Shown: positions 35,864 through 44,558 of the stretch, one piece after another
Layout: the number at the start of each line of letters is the position of its first letter
How positions within the stretch are numbered: position 1 is the stretch's first letter
Origin: Mesorhizobium sp. L-8-3
GTDB lineage: Bacteria; Pseudomonadota; Alphaproteobacteria; Rhizobiales; Rhizobiaceae
Reading direction: 5' to 3'
NCBI RefSeq assembly: GCF_016756615.1
Contig: NZ_AP023262.1
Span: forward strand, 3,287,501-3,351,500
Length of the DNA stretch: 64,000 nucleotides
The notes under the pieces: model-generated
What the model was told of the DNA's origin: nothing
Database searches by the model: none
The model's input: only the letters and a program-made list of their open reading frames with translations
Translations under genes and position numbers: made by a program

Positions 35864-36873
35864 AGGCAGCTGTCTTCGAAGGCGCAGGCCGGCCGCTGCG
35901 CATAGGCGACCTCGGCATCCCCGAACCGGCCGAGGACGAGGTGCTGATCCGGATCGCGGCATGCGGCATCTGCGGATCGGACCTGCACATGACCGAAGAT
36001 CCCACGACCTTCGGGGTCGGCGAAGGTTTCGTGCTCGGTCACGAGTTCGCCGGCGAGGTCGTGCGCTGCGGCAACGAGGTCAATGGCCTGCAGCCCGGCG
36101 ACCGCGTGGCTGTCGCACCTATGCGCGGCTGCGGCCGATGTGACAGTTGCCGCCGCGGCGAGCCAGCCTGGTGCCCCGACATGCGGCTGATCGGCGGTGG
36201 TTACGCCGAATTCGCAACCGTTGCCGCGCGCCAGTGTCGCGCGCTTCCAGACGACCTGCCGCTGGTGGAAGGTGCGCTGGCCGAGCCGGTCGCAGTCGGC
36301 CTCCACGCGGTCATGCGCTCGGGGCTCGAGCCGGGGGATACCGTGCTCGTCCTCGGCGCCGGGCCGATCGGGCTGCTCGTCGCGTTCTGGGCGCGGCGGC
36401 TTGGCGCCCGGCACGTCGTCGTCGCCGACATCAACCGTCACCAGGAGGGGAGGGCGTTGGCGATAGGCGCCACGGGATTCGCCCTTTCCGGCCCCGGTCT
36501 CGCGGCCGAATTCCAGGATCAGACGGGGGTGCTGCCCGATATCGTCTTCGAATGCGTGGGCAAGCGGGGGCTGATCGACTTCGCGTGCCGGCTCGTGCGG
36601 GTGCATGGGACCGTCGTCGGGGTGGGCCTGTGCGTCGGCGGCGACGAATGGGATCCCTTCGCGGCGCTTTCGAAAGAAATCCGGGTCGTCTTCGCCGCCT
36701 TCTTCGGGATGTCCGAATTCGAGATGGCTCTCGAAGCGCTCGGCCCCGGAAAGTTCCGGCCGCAGGCGCTCATCACCGGACGGATCGGCTTCGGAGAGGT
36801 TCCGGAGACCTTCGAGGCGCTCAGGCGCCGCACGACCCAATGCAAGGTTCTGATCGCGGCCGACGCCGGCTGA
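35860..36873 (+). CDS. Zinc-dependent medium-chain alcohol dehydrogenase
   Basis: The 337-residue product is of the sorbitol/threonine-dehydrogenase type. Catalytic zinc ligands are in 'ACGICGSDLHM' and 'LGHEFAGEV'; the structural zinc lobe 'GCGRCDSCRRGEPAWC' has all four Cys. The Rossmann motif is 'VLVLGAGPIGLLVAFWARRL', with 'VVADINRH' suggesting NAD. The start overlaps the LivM-type stop. In this operon it probably oxidises an alcohol intermediate together with the SDR. Confidence 0.92.
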   Translation: MKAAVFEGAGRPLRIGDLGIPEPAEDEVLIRIAACGICGSDLHMTEDPTTFGVGEGFVLGHEFAGEVVRCGNEVNGLQPGDRVAVAPMRGCGRCDSCRRGEPAWCPDMRLIGGGYAEFATVAARQCRALPDDLPLVEGALAEPVAVGLHAVMRSGLEPGDTVLVLGAGPIGLLVAFWARRLGARHVVVADINRHQEGRALAIGATGFALSGPGLAAEFQDQTGVLPDIVFECVGKRGLIDFACRLVRVHGTVVGVGLCVGGDEWDPFAALSKEIRVVFAAFFGMSEFEMALEALGPGKFRPQALITGRIGFGEVPETFEALRRRTTQCKVLIAADAG

Positions 36874-36892
36874 TCGGCTGATATGGGAGGAC

Positions 36893-37675
36893 ATGATGGA
36901 TTTCGAAACGCTGGTCTTCGACATCGATGGCGTGCGCACGGCGGTGAAAGCGATCGGCAGTGGGCCGGCCGTGCTGGCGCTGCATGGCGCAGCCACCCTC
37001 GAAGGGCATGAGTGGGCGCGCGGCCTGGCCGACCGCTTCCGCGTCTATCTGCCGTTCCATCCGGGGTTCGGCGAGAGCGCCGCGGCGCCGCACATCGCGG
37101 GCATGCAGGACATGATCGTCCACAATCTGCGCCTGGTCGCAGCACTCGGCCTCGACCGCCCGCATCTGGTCGGCCACTCGATGGGTGGCTGGATGGCCGC
37201 CGAAATGGCAGCCGTTACGGGCGAGCGCTTCGGGCGGCTGGTGCTCAACGCGCCGGCGGGGCTGAACCATCCGGACCATCCCGCCACGGACCTCGCCGCC
37301 GTTGGCCCCGAGGCGCTCCCCGGATACCTCGCCCACAATGTGGATGTGGCGCTGCGCTACTTTCCCGGCGGATCGCACTGCCCGCCGCTCGAGGAATTCG
37401 TCGCCGCCCGCGACAAGGAGGGCAAGGCCCTCGAGCGGATCCTGACGGTCCACGGCATGGGTCATCCCAATCTCGGCCGCTGGCTGAGCCGGATCCCCAA
37501 CGAGACGCTGGTCGTCTGGGGCGACAGGGACCGCCTGCTGCCGGCGTCGCAGACGCCGATCTGGGTGGAAAAGATTCCGAACGCCCGTGCGCTGGTCATT
37601 CCCGGCGTCGGGCATTTTGCCATGCAGGAAGATCCCCGGACGGTGACCGCGATCGGCGACTTCCTGGTGGGCTAG
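36893..37675 (+). CDS. Alpha/beta hydrolase
   Basis: The 260-residue product has a full triad pattern: oxyanion 'VLALHGAAT', nucleophile Ser in 'VGHSMGGWMAAE' (Ser about 96), Asp in 'VVWGDRDRLLPAS' and His in 'IPGVGHFAMQEDP' (about 240). There is no signal peptide. GGGAGGAC precedes the ATG. Members cleave esters, lactones or C-C bonds in ring-cleavage products; next to a flavin monooxygenase it may open a lactone or a meta-cleavage product. The exact reaction cannot be named. Confidence 0.9.
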   Translation: MMDFETLVFDIDGVRTAVKAIGSGPAVLALHGAATLEGHEWARGLADRFRVYLPFHPGFGESAAAPHIAGMQDMIVHNLRLVAALGLDRPHLVGHSMGGWMAAEMAAVTGERFGRLVLNAPAGLNHPDHPATDLAAVGPEALPGYLAHNVDVALRYFPGGSHCPPLEEFVAARDKEGKALERILTVHGMGHPNLGRWLSRIPNETLVVWGDRDRLLPASQTPIWVEKIPNARALVIPGVGHFAMQEDPRTVTAIGDFLVG

Positions 37676-37764
37676 TCGCCGGCAATCGATCGTTACCGAC
37701 CGGAGGCGGCGGGCGCCGCGCGGCCAGATACCCAAGGAACAGATATCCCAAGGAGGAGAATGCC

Positions 37765-38991
37765 ATGAACATGACGATGCGACCGGGACAGGGCTACTGG
37801 GGAACGAAGACCGATTTCGCGTCCCTGCTGGAACATGTGCGCAAGATCGGTCCGATCCTCGAAGAGAATGCGGAGGAGAACGACAGGCTCGGCCGGCTGA
37901 ACGAGGCCACCTTCGCCGCGTTGAAGCCGCTGCGCATGTCGCACATCTTCGCCGAAGAGAAGATCGGCGGGGCACAGCTCTCTCCGACACAAGGGCTGGA
38001 GCTGATCGAAGCCATCACCTATCACAGCGGCGGCGCCGGCTGGGTGTCGATGGTGCACGCCTGCATCGGTGCGATGTCGGCGGCGTTCCTGCCCGACAGC
38101 GCGATCGCCGACCTCTATGCGCCGGGCACGGAGAACCGCTTCTCCGGACAGGGCACGCCCACCGGCATGCTGAAGAAGGTCGACGGCGGTTACCTGCTCA
38201 ACGGCAAATGGTCCTATGCGAGCGGCATCCATCACGCCACGTTCACCCACTCCGCGGCCCTTCTCGACGACGGCACCGGACAGCCGGCCAAGGATGAGAA
38301 CGGCGATGTGATCGTGCTGTGCGCCCACGCCCCGGTCGAAAAGCACGAGCTCCTGGGCAACTGGGATGTGCTGGGCCTCCACGCGACGGGCAGCATCGAC
38401 TATGGCGCAAAAGATGTGTTCATCCCCGACGACATGGTGTTCCCTATCCTGACGGCGCAGCCGGAGCGCCTGAAGGAGTTCTTCAGTCTCGGCGTCGTCG
38501 GTCTCGCGGCCATCGGTCACTCCGGCTGGGCGATCGGCGCATCGCGCCGCATCCTGGATGAGATCGCCAAATTCGCGCGCGGCAAGACCGGGCGTTCCGG
38601 CCTGCTCGGCGAAAGCGACAAGTTCTGGTTCGACTTCGGCCGCGCCGAGGTGCGGGTGCGCGCGGCCCGCGCCTTCCTGTTCGAGGTCTGGCGCGATGTC
38701 GAGGCCTCGATCGAAAGCGGCAACCGCGCTTCGACACGGCAGATCAGCCTCATTCACCTGGCCAAGTCCGAGGTGCACGAAGCCGGCGTCGACGCCTGTC
38801 ATTTCGTCTATCGCGCGGCCGGCGGCGCTTCGCTGAGAAGAGGCATCATGCAGCGGATCTATCGGGAGATGCTGACGGCAGCCAACCACTTCACGATCAA
38901 TCCCAATATCGTAAGCGCAGCCGGCCGCGACATCGGCGGCCTATGGAGCGACCGCACTTGGCAGTTCTACGATCTTATCGAGAAGAAGTGA
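37765..38991 (+). CDS. Flavin-dependent monooxygenase, acyl-CoA-dehydrogenase fold
   Basis: AAGGAGGAG lies before the ATG. The 408-residue product has the acyl-CoA dehydrogenase fold but belongs with the two-component oxygenase components (HsaA/HpaB-C2-like): 'LKPLRMSHIFAEEKIGGAQL', 'YHSGGAGWVSMVHACIG', 'SGQGTPTG', 'NGKWSYASGIHHATF', 'GLHATGSIDYGAKDVFIPDD'. The gene right after it encodes a flavin reductase that would supply reduced flavin. Substrates of relatives include phenols, indole-type and steroid rings. An ordinary acyl-CoA dehydrogenase is less likely because no CoA ligase or electron-transfer flavoprotein is near. Confidence 0.85.
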   Translation: MNMTMRPGQGYWGTKTDFASLLEHVRKIGPILEENAEENDRLGRLNEATFAALKPLRMSHIFAEEKIGGAQLSPTQGLELIEAITYHSGGAGWVSMVHACIGAMSAAFLPDSAIADLYAPGTENRFSGQGTPTGMLKKVDGGYLLNGKWSYASGIHHATFTHSAALLDDGTGQPAKDENGDVIVLCAHAPVEKHELLGNWDVLGLHATGSIDYGAKDVFIPDDMVFPILTAQPERLKEFFSLGVVGLAAIGHSGWAIGASRRILDEIAKFARGKTGRSGLLGESDKFWFDFGRAEVRVRAARAFLFEVWRDVEASIESGNRASTRQISLIHLAKSEVHEAGVDACHFVYRAAGGASLRRGIMQRIYREMLTAANHFTINPNIVSAAGRDIGGLWSDRTWQFYDLIEKK

Positions 38992-38993
38992 CA

Positions 38994-39605
38994 ATGCGCC
39001 CGAACCGGCAGGAACGGGCCGCCTCGGCGGCCCGGGAAAGCGATGCAATGGATTCCGCCGCGGCGACAGCCAAGGCATTCCTCGCCGCTTTCCGCCACCA
39101 CCCGGCGGGCGCTGCGATCATCACCGGCGATCCGGGCGACGGCCCGGTCGCGCTCACCATCAGTTCGCTGATCTCCGTCGGCGTCGAGCCACCGACGGTC
39201 GCGTTCTCGCTGTCCGAAGCGTCGTCCAGCGCGAAGGCCCTGGCGCGGTGCGAGACGGTCGTCGTGCATTTTGTCCGGCGAGGGAACATGCAGCTTGCCA
39301 GGCTCTGCGCCACGAGCGGCACCGACCGCTTCGGTCCCGAGGTGTCGTGGACGCGCCTCGCGACGGGGGAGCCCTGCTATCCGCAGATGGATTTGCGGTT
39401 CCGCGCCGCGCTTCGCGGGCGGCTCGCCGCGCCGGGCGCATTGGTCGTCACCGCCGAATTTCTGTCGGTTTCCGCCGGCGACCGCGAGCCGGAAGAGGAC
39501 GAGACGCTGGTCTACGCCAATCGTGCCTGGCATGGGCTGCGTCCGCTCGCCGATGTGGTCAGGGCGCCGCTCATGCTGTGGCCATCCGATTCGGCAACGT
39601 TCTGA
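38994..39605 (+). CDS. Flavin reductase (NADH:FMN/FAD), HpaC type
   Basis: The gene starts 2 bp after the monooxygenase stop. The 203-residue product has the FMN-binding split-barrel pattern: 'FRHHPAGAAIITGDPGDGPV', 'ALTISSLISVGVEPPTVAFS', 'LSEASSSAKALARCETVVVH', and a C-terminal 'WHGLRPL'. It would reduce free flavin with NAD(P)H for the neighbouring oxygenase. Last recognisable gene of the operon. Confidence 0.88.
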   Translation: MRPNRQERAASAARESDAMDSAAATAKAFLAAFRHHPAGAAIITGDPGDGPVALTISSLISVGVEPPTVAFSLSEASSSAKALARCETVVVHFVRRGNMQLARLCATSGTDRFGPEVSWTRLATGEPCYPQMDLRFRAALRGRLAAPGALVVTAEFLSVSAGDREPEEDETLVYANRAWHGLRPLADVVRAPLMLWPSDSATF

Positions 39606-40049
39606 CGGATCATCGTGTTCAGCCGAGGCACGACTTGATCGTCGAGGGTCTTACGGCCGCAATCGCCCCGGCAATCTCTGTTCGGCAAAGCCGCTTGTGC
39701 CGTATCGAAGACGCCGCGCCCGGTGCCAAGCGCCCAGGAGTTCAGTCTTGCCTTCCAGAAGCCAACGCCAATCTGCCCGGAAGCTCCGCCGCGCACCCGA
39801 GGCTCCCCTGAAGGACGTTTTTGCGCTGCCGGACCGCTTCAGAAGCGACAATTGCCTGCCTTTTCCGGCGGCCGGCGTCACTCCTTGTCGCGCTCAGGGC
39901 GTTGTTCAAGCGCCGGTCCGGGCGGAAAGCGCAGCCCTGGCACCCTGTTGTGCACCCGCTCGGACGCCTCCGACAGCGTCGCCCCCATCCAACACCACCC
40001 CGCATCTATCAAACATCGCCTGCGCCATGGGAACCGACCACACCGTCAC
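39606..40049. other. Gene-free stretch
   Basis: About 440 bp between the convergent flavin reductase and FAD-oxidase genes. Short frames on both strands show no motif or ribosome-binding site. Nothing could be supported; a terminator for either gene was not evident. Confidence 0.4.
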
Positions 40050-41462
40050 TCAGACCGGACGGATGTTCTGGTTGTGGTGGAAGATGTTGTCAGGGTCGTA
40101 GGTGGCCTTCACGTCCGCCAGCCGGTCGTAGACGGAGTCGCCATACGCCTCGCGGACCCGGTCCGGGTCTTCGTCGCCGCCGAGGAAGTTGACGTAGACG
40201 CCTTCCCGGAAGCGTCCGAGGGCTGCGAAGAATCCCCTCGTCCAGGCAATGTCCCGGTAGCCGAAGTCCTCGCCTGGCCGCCACACTGCGTCGAGGGTGA
40301 TTGCGTGCGACGCCTGGCGGTTCCCGAACGCCGTCTTGCCCTCGGCCACCCGGCTCACCGCTCCCTTCAGATGGAACATCGCCACGTACGACCGCGGCGA
40401 CGAACAGGAGAATGCATGCCCGGCGATCTCGTCGATGAGGTCGTCGCGGAGTTCGGGGAGGTGGGTGGACTTCCAGTAGTAGTTCCAACCGTGCACGACA
40501 GTCGAGTCGATCGCGCTTTGGAATTCCGCGTAAGGCGTGGGCCCGACCAGGTCGAGGAGGGGAGTGCGGGACGCACGGAGCGGGCGGAGCGCCTGCTCGC
40601 CATCCTCGATCGGTCCGGCGTAGCAGCTGCCCACCATCACCACAGGGCGCCAGTGCAGATTCTCGGGGATGACCGGCAGCGGCGGCGCGGCGCCGAACCT
40701 CACGACCGTGCCGAGTTCGTCGGGAGCGTCGCGGATGAAGTCGCGATAGAAGCGCAGGATCTCCCCGGCGTCGGTCGCGTCCCAGAGGATAGGCCCCGCC
40801 AGAACGGTGGGACCGACGGAGTGGAGGCGGAACTCGAAAGAGGTGACCACGCCGAAGTTGCCGCCGCCGCCTCGCAACGCCCAGAACAGATCGGGGTGCT
40901 CGTCCTCGGACGCTCGCAGCAGATCGCCGTCGGCCGTTACGACCTCGACGGCGAGCAGGTTGTCGACTGTAAGGCCGTGCTTGCGCATCAGCCAGCCGAC
41001 GCCACCGCCGAGGGTGAGACCGGCGACACCGGTGTGGCTCACGATTCCGCCGGTGGTGGCCAGACCGTGCGCCTGCGTCTCGCGGTCGACGTCGCTCCAA
41101 AGCGCACCACCCTGCACCCAGGCGCTACGGTCGGCGGGGTCGACCCGCACGCCCCGCATCGGTGAGAGGTCAATGACGATCCCGTCGTCGCAAATGGCGG
41201 TGCCCGCCACGTTGTGGCCTCCGCCCCGTATGGCGATCTCCAGATCGTTGTCGCGGGCAAAACGCACCGCCGCGACCACGTCGGCAGCCCCGATGCATCG
41301 GGCGATCAGGCGCGGGCGCCGGTCGATGGCACCGTTCCAGACTGCACGGGCGCTGTCGTAATCGGCGTGGCCGGCACTGATCAGCCGGCCTCGGAACCCG
41401 TCGATCTCCACGACGGTCGGCCCCTTGGTCCCGTGGCCGACTTCCACGATTATCGGAGTCAT
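40050..41462 (-). CDS. FAD-linked oxidase with berberine-bridge-like C-terminus
   Basis: The start at 41462 has AAGGAGGACACGG upstream. The 470-residue product has the PCMH-type FAD domain: 'IAIRGGGHNVAGTAICDDGI' (His for 8-alpha-histidyl FAD attachment), 'VQGGALWSDVDRETQAHGL', 'TGGIVSHTGVAGLTLGGGVG'. The Cys that would make a second covalent bond in bicovalent relatives is replaced in the 'IVSHTGV' segment. The C-terminal 'YDPDNIFHHNQNI' is the BBE signature. Such enzymes oxidise sugars or secondary metabolites. Divergent from an HxlR-type regulator gene, 107 bp away, which probably controls it. Confidence 0.9.
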   Translation of the reverse strand: MTPIIVEVGHGTKGPTVVEIDGFRGRLISAGHADYDSARAVWNGAIDRRPRLIARCIGAADVVAAVRFARDNDLEIAIRGGGHNVAGTAICDDGIVIDLSPMRGVRVDPADRSAWVQGGALWSDVDRETQAHGLATTGGIVSHTGVAGLTLGGGVGWLMRKHGLTVDNLLAVEVVTADGDLLRASEDEHPDLFWALRGGGGNFGVVTSFEFRLHSVGPTVLAGPILWDATDAGEILRFYRDFIRDAPDELGTVVRFGAAPPLPVIPENLHWRPVVMVGSCYAGPIEDGEQALRPLRASRTPLLDLVGPTPYAEFQSAIDSTVVHGWNYYWKSTHLPELRDDLIDEIAGHAFSCSSPRSYVAMFHLKGAVSRVAEGKTAFGNRQASHAITLDAVWRPGEDFGYRDIAWTRGFFAALGRFREGVYVNFLGGDEDPDRVREAYGDSVYDRLADVKATYDPDNIFHHNQNIRPV

Positions 41463-41569
41463 CACCGTGTCCTCCTTTTTCGACGGCCACATCGGACCAC
41501 GGAGGCCCGCCGCCGTATAGTCAAGAATCTGGACTTCAAAGCCGACGGCGAGTGTGGGACACTGGCGTC

Positions 41570-42268
41570 ATGAGGACGTACGGCCAGTACTGCCCCATCG
41601 CCCGCGGCGCCGAGATTTTCGCCGAGCGCTGGACACCGCTGATCATCCGAAACCTGTATCTCGGCTGCGGAAGCTTCAGTGAGATCCTGGAGGGCGCGCC
41701 CGGACTGTCCCGTACGCTGCTCTCCCAGCGACTTAAGCAGCTCGAATGGATCGGCGTCGTCGAGTCGGCGCCCAAGCCCGACGGGCGCGGGCACCACTAC
41801 GAACTCACGTCGGCGGGCCACGACCTCTTCACGGTCTGCCAGTCGCTCGGCGAGTGGGGTGCTCGTTGGCTGGAGATCGCCCCCCAGCACCTCGACCCCT
41901 TTGTGGCCCTGTGGTCGATGTGCAACGCGCTCCGCCGGGACCGGCTCCCGGAGCGACGCGTCGTCATCCGCTTCGACTTCACCGGCCGCCCGCGCCGTGA
42001 GCGCTATTGGCTACTCATCGAGCTTGGAGACACCGAGATCTGCAAGACATATCCTGGCTTCGACGAGGACCTCTACATCACGGCGGAAGCCGAAGCCTTC
42101 GTCAAATGGCACGCCGGCCAGCTTAGTTGGGCCCAGGCCATCCGCGAGGACCGTATCCAGCTCCACGGCGACCTGTCGCTGGCAAGAGCCTTCCCGACCT
42201 GGAACGCCCGCAGCATGTTCGCCCACATCACGCCTGTCTCCCGCATCGCCACGAACCCCGCTGGCTGA
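41570..42268 (+). CDS. HxlR-family transcriptional regulator
   Basis: The start at 41570 (MRTYGQYCP) suits the family N-terminus better than the upstream 41552. The 232-residue protein has the winged helix with the conserved Cys: 'GQYCPIARGAEIFAERWTPL', 'LIIRNLYLGCGSFSEI', 'GLSRTLLSQRLKQLEWIGVV', 'GHHYELTSAGHDL'. A C-terminal domain of about 110 residues, beyond the usual 110-130-residue HxlR size, resembles an SCP2-like ligand-binding module ('RFDFTGRPRRERYWLLIELG'). It likely represses the divergent oxidase gene and senses a quinone, aldehyde or other ligand. Confidence 0.88.
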   Translation: MRTYGQYCPIARGAEIFAERWTPLIIRNLYLGCGSFSEILEGAPGLSRTLLSQRLKQLEWIGVVESAPKPDGRGHHYELTSAGHDLFTVCQSLGEWGARWLEIAPQHLDPFVALWSMCNALRRDRLPERRVVIRFDFTGRPRRERYWLLIELGDTEICKTYPGFDEDLYITAEAEAFVKWHAGQLSWAQAIREDRIQLHGDLSLARAFPTWNARSMFAHITPVSRIATNPAG

Positions 42269-42436
42269 CATCCCGGATGCCGCCTTCATTGCGGCACCGC
42301 ACCGCTGCCGAACCAAACCACTCGCCTGAAATTCACAATAGTTCGGCGAACGTCCCAAGACCTCCAGTACTTTGTCATTGGCTCGATGATCGAAGATGAC
42401 AGAATCGGGTCGATCCGTCATCTCCAGCGGCTCGGC

Positions 42437-43468
42437 TCAAACGATGTCGTGCGCCGCGAGCCTGCCGAGGCGCGGCGCCAGGATCACCCCGGGGTGGGCG
42501 ACCAGCACGTAGAGCCCCTCGACCTCAGGAAGAAACTTCCGGAGGGGCAAGCCGTCGCCGGTCATGGGGCGAAACGCGCCGGTGACGGAAAGCAGGCGCG
42601 GTTCCGGACACGGCGCAAACAGGCTGGCGATCTTCGCGGCCGTTCGCTTCGCAAGCGGGAGAAGTCCCGCCTCTCCCTCTTCAGGATAATCGGCGGCCGA
42701 GACCAGGCCGCCCGAGAGGCCCGGGCGAAGCTCCAGTTCTCCATCGTAGAGGAGATGGCGCGCCAGCCCCGCATCGGACGCGAAGCGCATCAGCACCGCC
42801 GGAGCTTCGCTGATCGGCAGCGTGATCCCAAGTGACGCCACGAGCGGAAGGGCTGCGCCTGCATTGGCTAGGACCACCGTATCGGCGGCAACAATCTCGC
42901 CCTCGGCATGGACGCCGGCGACGCGCCCTCCGCGCATCTCGACGGCTTCGACTGCGACCGAGCATCGAAGCAGCGCTCCGGCGGCCCGGGCTCCCGCGAG
43001 AAGCTGGCGGGTCAAGTCGGCCGGCTCCACTGCAAAATCGTCAGGCGCCCAGGCGGCGAGCGCCGGGGGCGCGGCCAGGCGAGGCTCGAGTTCGGCGATC
43101 TGCGCGCGGTCCAGCAATTCCATGCGCACGCCCGCGGCTTGCTGCTCCGCAACCAGTTCTGCCGTTTCCTCGTCGATGTCGCGCCAAACGACAGCGCCCC
43201 GGGCCGCGATCGGCAAGGGACCCAGTTCGTCTGCCAGCCGCGCAAATTCGCGCACAGCCTCCATTTCCAGGGAGAAACAGGCGGGATCACTGGATGGCAA
43301 CCCACTGCTCGTGCCGACCCAACCATAAGACCAGCGCGTGACACCCGCGGCAGCCTCCGGTCGCTTTTCCAGCACCGTCACCTCGGCGCCCGCTCGCGCC
43401 AGGTGCCAGGCCGCAGAGGCACCCAGAATGCCACCACCCACTATGACGACACGCGGTCCGGTTTTCAT
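42437..43468 (-). CDS. FAD-dependent oxidoreductase, DAO family
   Basis: The start at 43468 (MKTGPRVV) follows GGGGGAT. The 343-residue product has the dinucleotide-binding 'RVVIVGGGILGASAAWHLAR' at the N-terminus, 'EVTVLEKRPEAAAGVTRWSY' after it, and the DAO closing part 'GAFRPMTGDGLPLRKFLPEV' with 'GVILAPRLGRLAAHDIV'. Family members oxidise D-amino acids, glycine, sarcosine or similar amines. No transporter or partner gene adjoins, so the substrate is open. Confidence 0.87.
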   Translation of the reverse strand: MKTGPRVVIVGGGILGASAAWHLARAGAEVTVLEKRPEAAAGVTRWSYGWVGTSSGLPSSDPACFSLEMEAVREFARLADELGPLPIAARGAVVWRDIDEETAELVAEQQAAGVRMELLDRAQIAELEPRLAAPPALAAWAPDDFAVEPADLTRQLLAGARAAGALLRCSVAVEAVEMRGGRVAGVHAEGEIVAADTVVLANAGAALPLVASLGITLPISEAPAVLMRFASDAGLARHLLYDGELELRPGLSGGLVSAADYPEEGEAGLLPLAKRTAAKIASLFAPCPEPRLLSVTGAFRPMTGDGLPLRKFLPEVEGLYVLVAHPGVILAPRLGRLAAHDIV

Positions 43469-43735
43469 GTATCCCCCAACCAATGAGTCTGGCGTGTGGA
43501 GTGGAAGGCAGCCTCCATCACCATAGCCGGCGGGCCGCCAACTCTCCAGGAGGTCGCAACGGCCGCAGACCCCGCCCGGTCCCGTTCCGGCGGCCGACGA
43601 GAATGAGTTGGTGGCGACATGTCCGGAACGTCAAGGGTTCCGACTTCGTTTCAAACGGGACACAGGCGCTACGCTGCAGGCAGTACAGATCGGCGATGCC
43701 CAGCCAGGCGCCGGAAAAGTGGACGGAGGAAAACG

Positions 43736-43963
43736 ATGACCATGACACGCAAGGATGTCGTCTCGGTTCTTGGCCCTGTGGACGAGGCAACGATTACAGA
43801 GATTATCTCGACGGGGGCTTCGGTGGAGGAACTGAGAGAGGCATGGGCCTGGGCATTCGGCGACGAGGCATTGATGAGCGAGGGGCGGCCGCTGCCGGGA
43901 ACCCGGGTGGCCTCCTTGATCGACCTCATAGAACCGGAGGAAGAAACAGCGGACCGATCATGA
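43736..43963 (+). CDS. Small acidic hypothetical protein
   Basis: GGAGGAAAACG precedes ATG 43736. The 75-residue product reads 'MTMTRKDVVSVLGPVDEATI', then 'STGASVEELREAWAWAFGDE' and an acidic end 'DLIEPEEETADRS'. Similar short proteins are found in rhizobia, without known function. No signal peptide or membrane helix; probably a cytoplasmic helical protein. Confidence 0.65.
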   Translation: MTMTRKDVVSVLGPVDEATITEIISTGASVEELREAWAWAFGDEALMSEGRPLPGTRVASLIDLIEPEEETADRS

Positions 43964-44558
43964 TCGGGCCGCCTCGGACCACTGGATCGCGCCCCCCAAT
44001 CGCCGCCCGCAAGGTCGAGCGGTGAGGGGGCAGCCCCGATGTACGCTTGAGGCCGCGCCGCCCTGCGAAACAAAGCGGTGAAGATGACGAACTGGCCGCC
44101 GATGGCATGCAGGCGTCGGGTTCCGGCCTGGCCCGCAGAGCCGACCGCGCGGGCCTTCTGGTGCCATTTCGCGACCATGTCGAGCCGGCGCTGTTGACGG
44201 TCGTTTGCGGCGGCATCTCCGCCTACTGCCCGGCACGGCTGTCCGGCAGAATCCCGGCAGGGCCTGTGCACAAAGACTGCAGCATCCCGGAGAGACACGG
44301 GCCGGTCGAAAAGAGCTGCGCGGCCATTTCCGGATCCGGCGGATAGAGGCCATCGGCGATCCGGCGGTGTTGCCCGCGTGCCATGCCGACATGGCGATCG
44401 GCATTCGGGGGCGATCGGCATTCGGGGGCGATCGGCATTCGGGCGGCCTTGCAATCCTGGATTTCTCGACCGCGCGTTCCCCATATGGGGGATGCCGGGC
44501 CCCGGCACACTTCCTACACAGGCCGCAGTCAAGCGATCCTGGCGGGGAAGAAATCAAG
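43964..44558. other. Gene-free stretch upstream of the RTX gene
   Basis: About 600 bp with no convincing gene. Minus-strand frames here are Arg/Pro-rich and motif-free. It holds a short tandem repeat (44394-44442) and should contain the RTX gene's promoter; no consensus box was clear. Confidence 0.4.
44394..44442. repeat. Three tandem copies of a 17-bp unit
   Basis: GCGATCGGCATTCGGGG occurs at 44394-44410 and 44411-44427, and a third copy lacking the last two bases at 44428-44442. The copies are identical as far as they go. They lie 117-165 bp before the RTX start codon and could be iterated regulator sites or simple slippage product. Confidence 0.8.

Noticed and set aside
37765..38991. Ordinary acyl-CoA dehydrogenase of beta-oxidation
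   Set aside because: A flavin reductase gene follows directly and the sequence resembles oxygenase components; no CoA ligase or ETF genes nearby.
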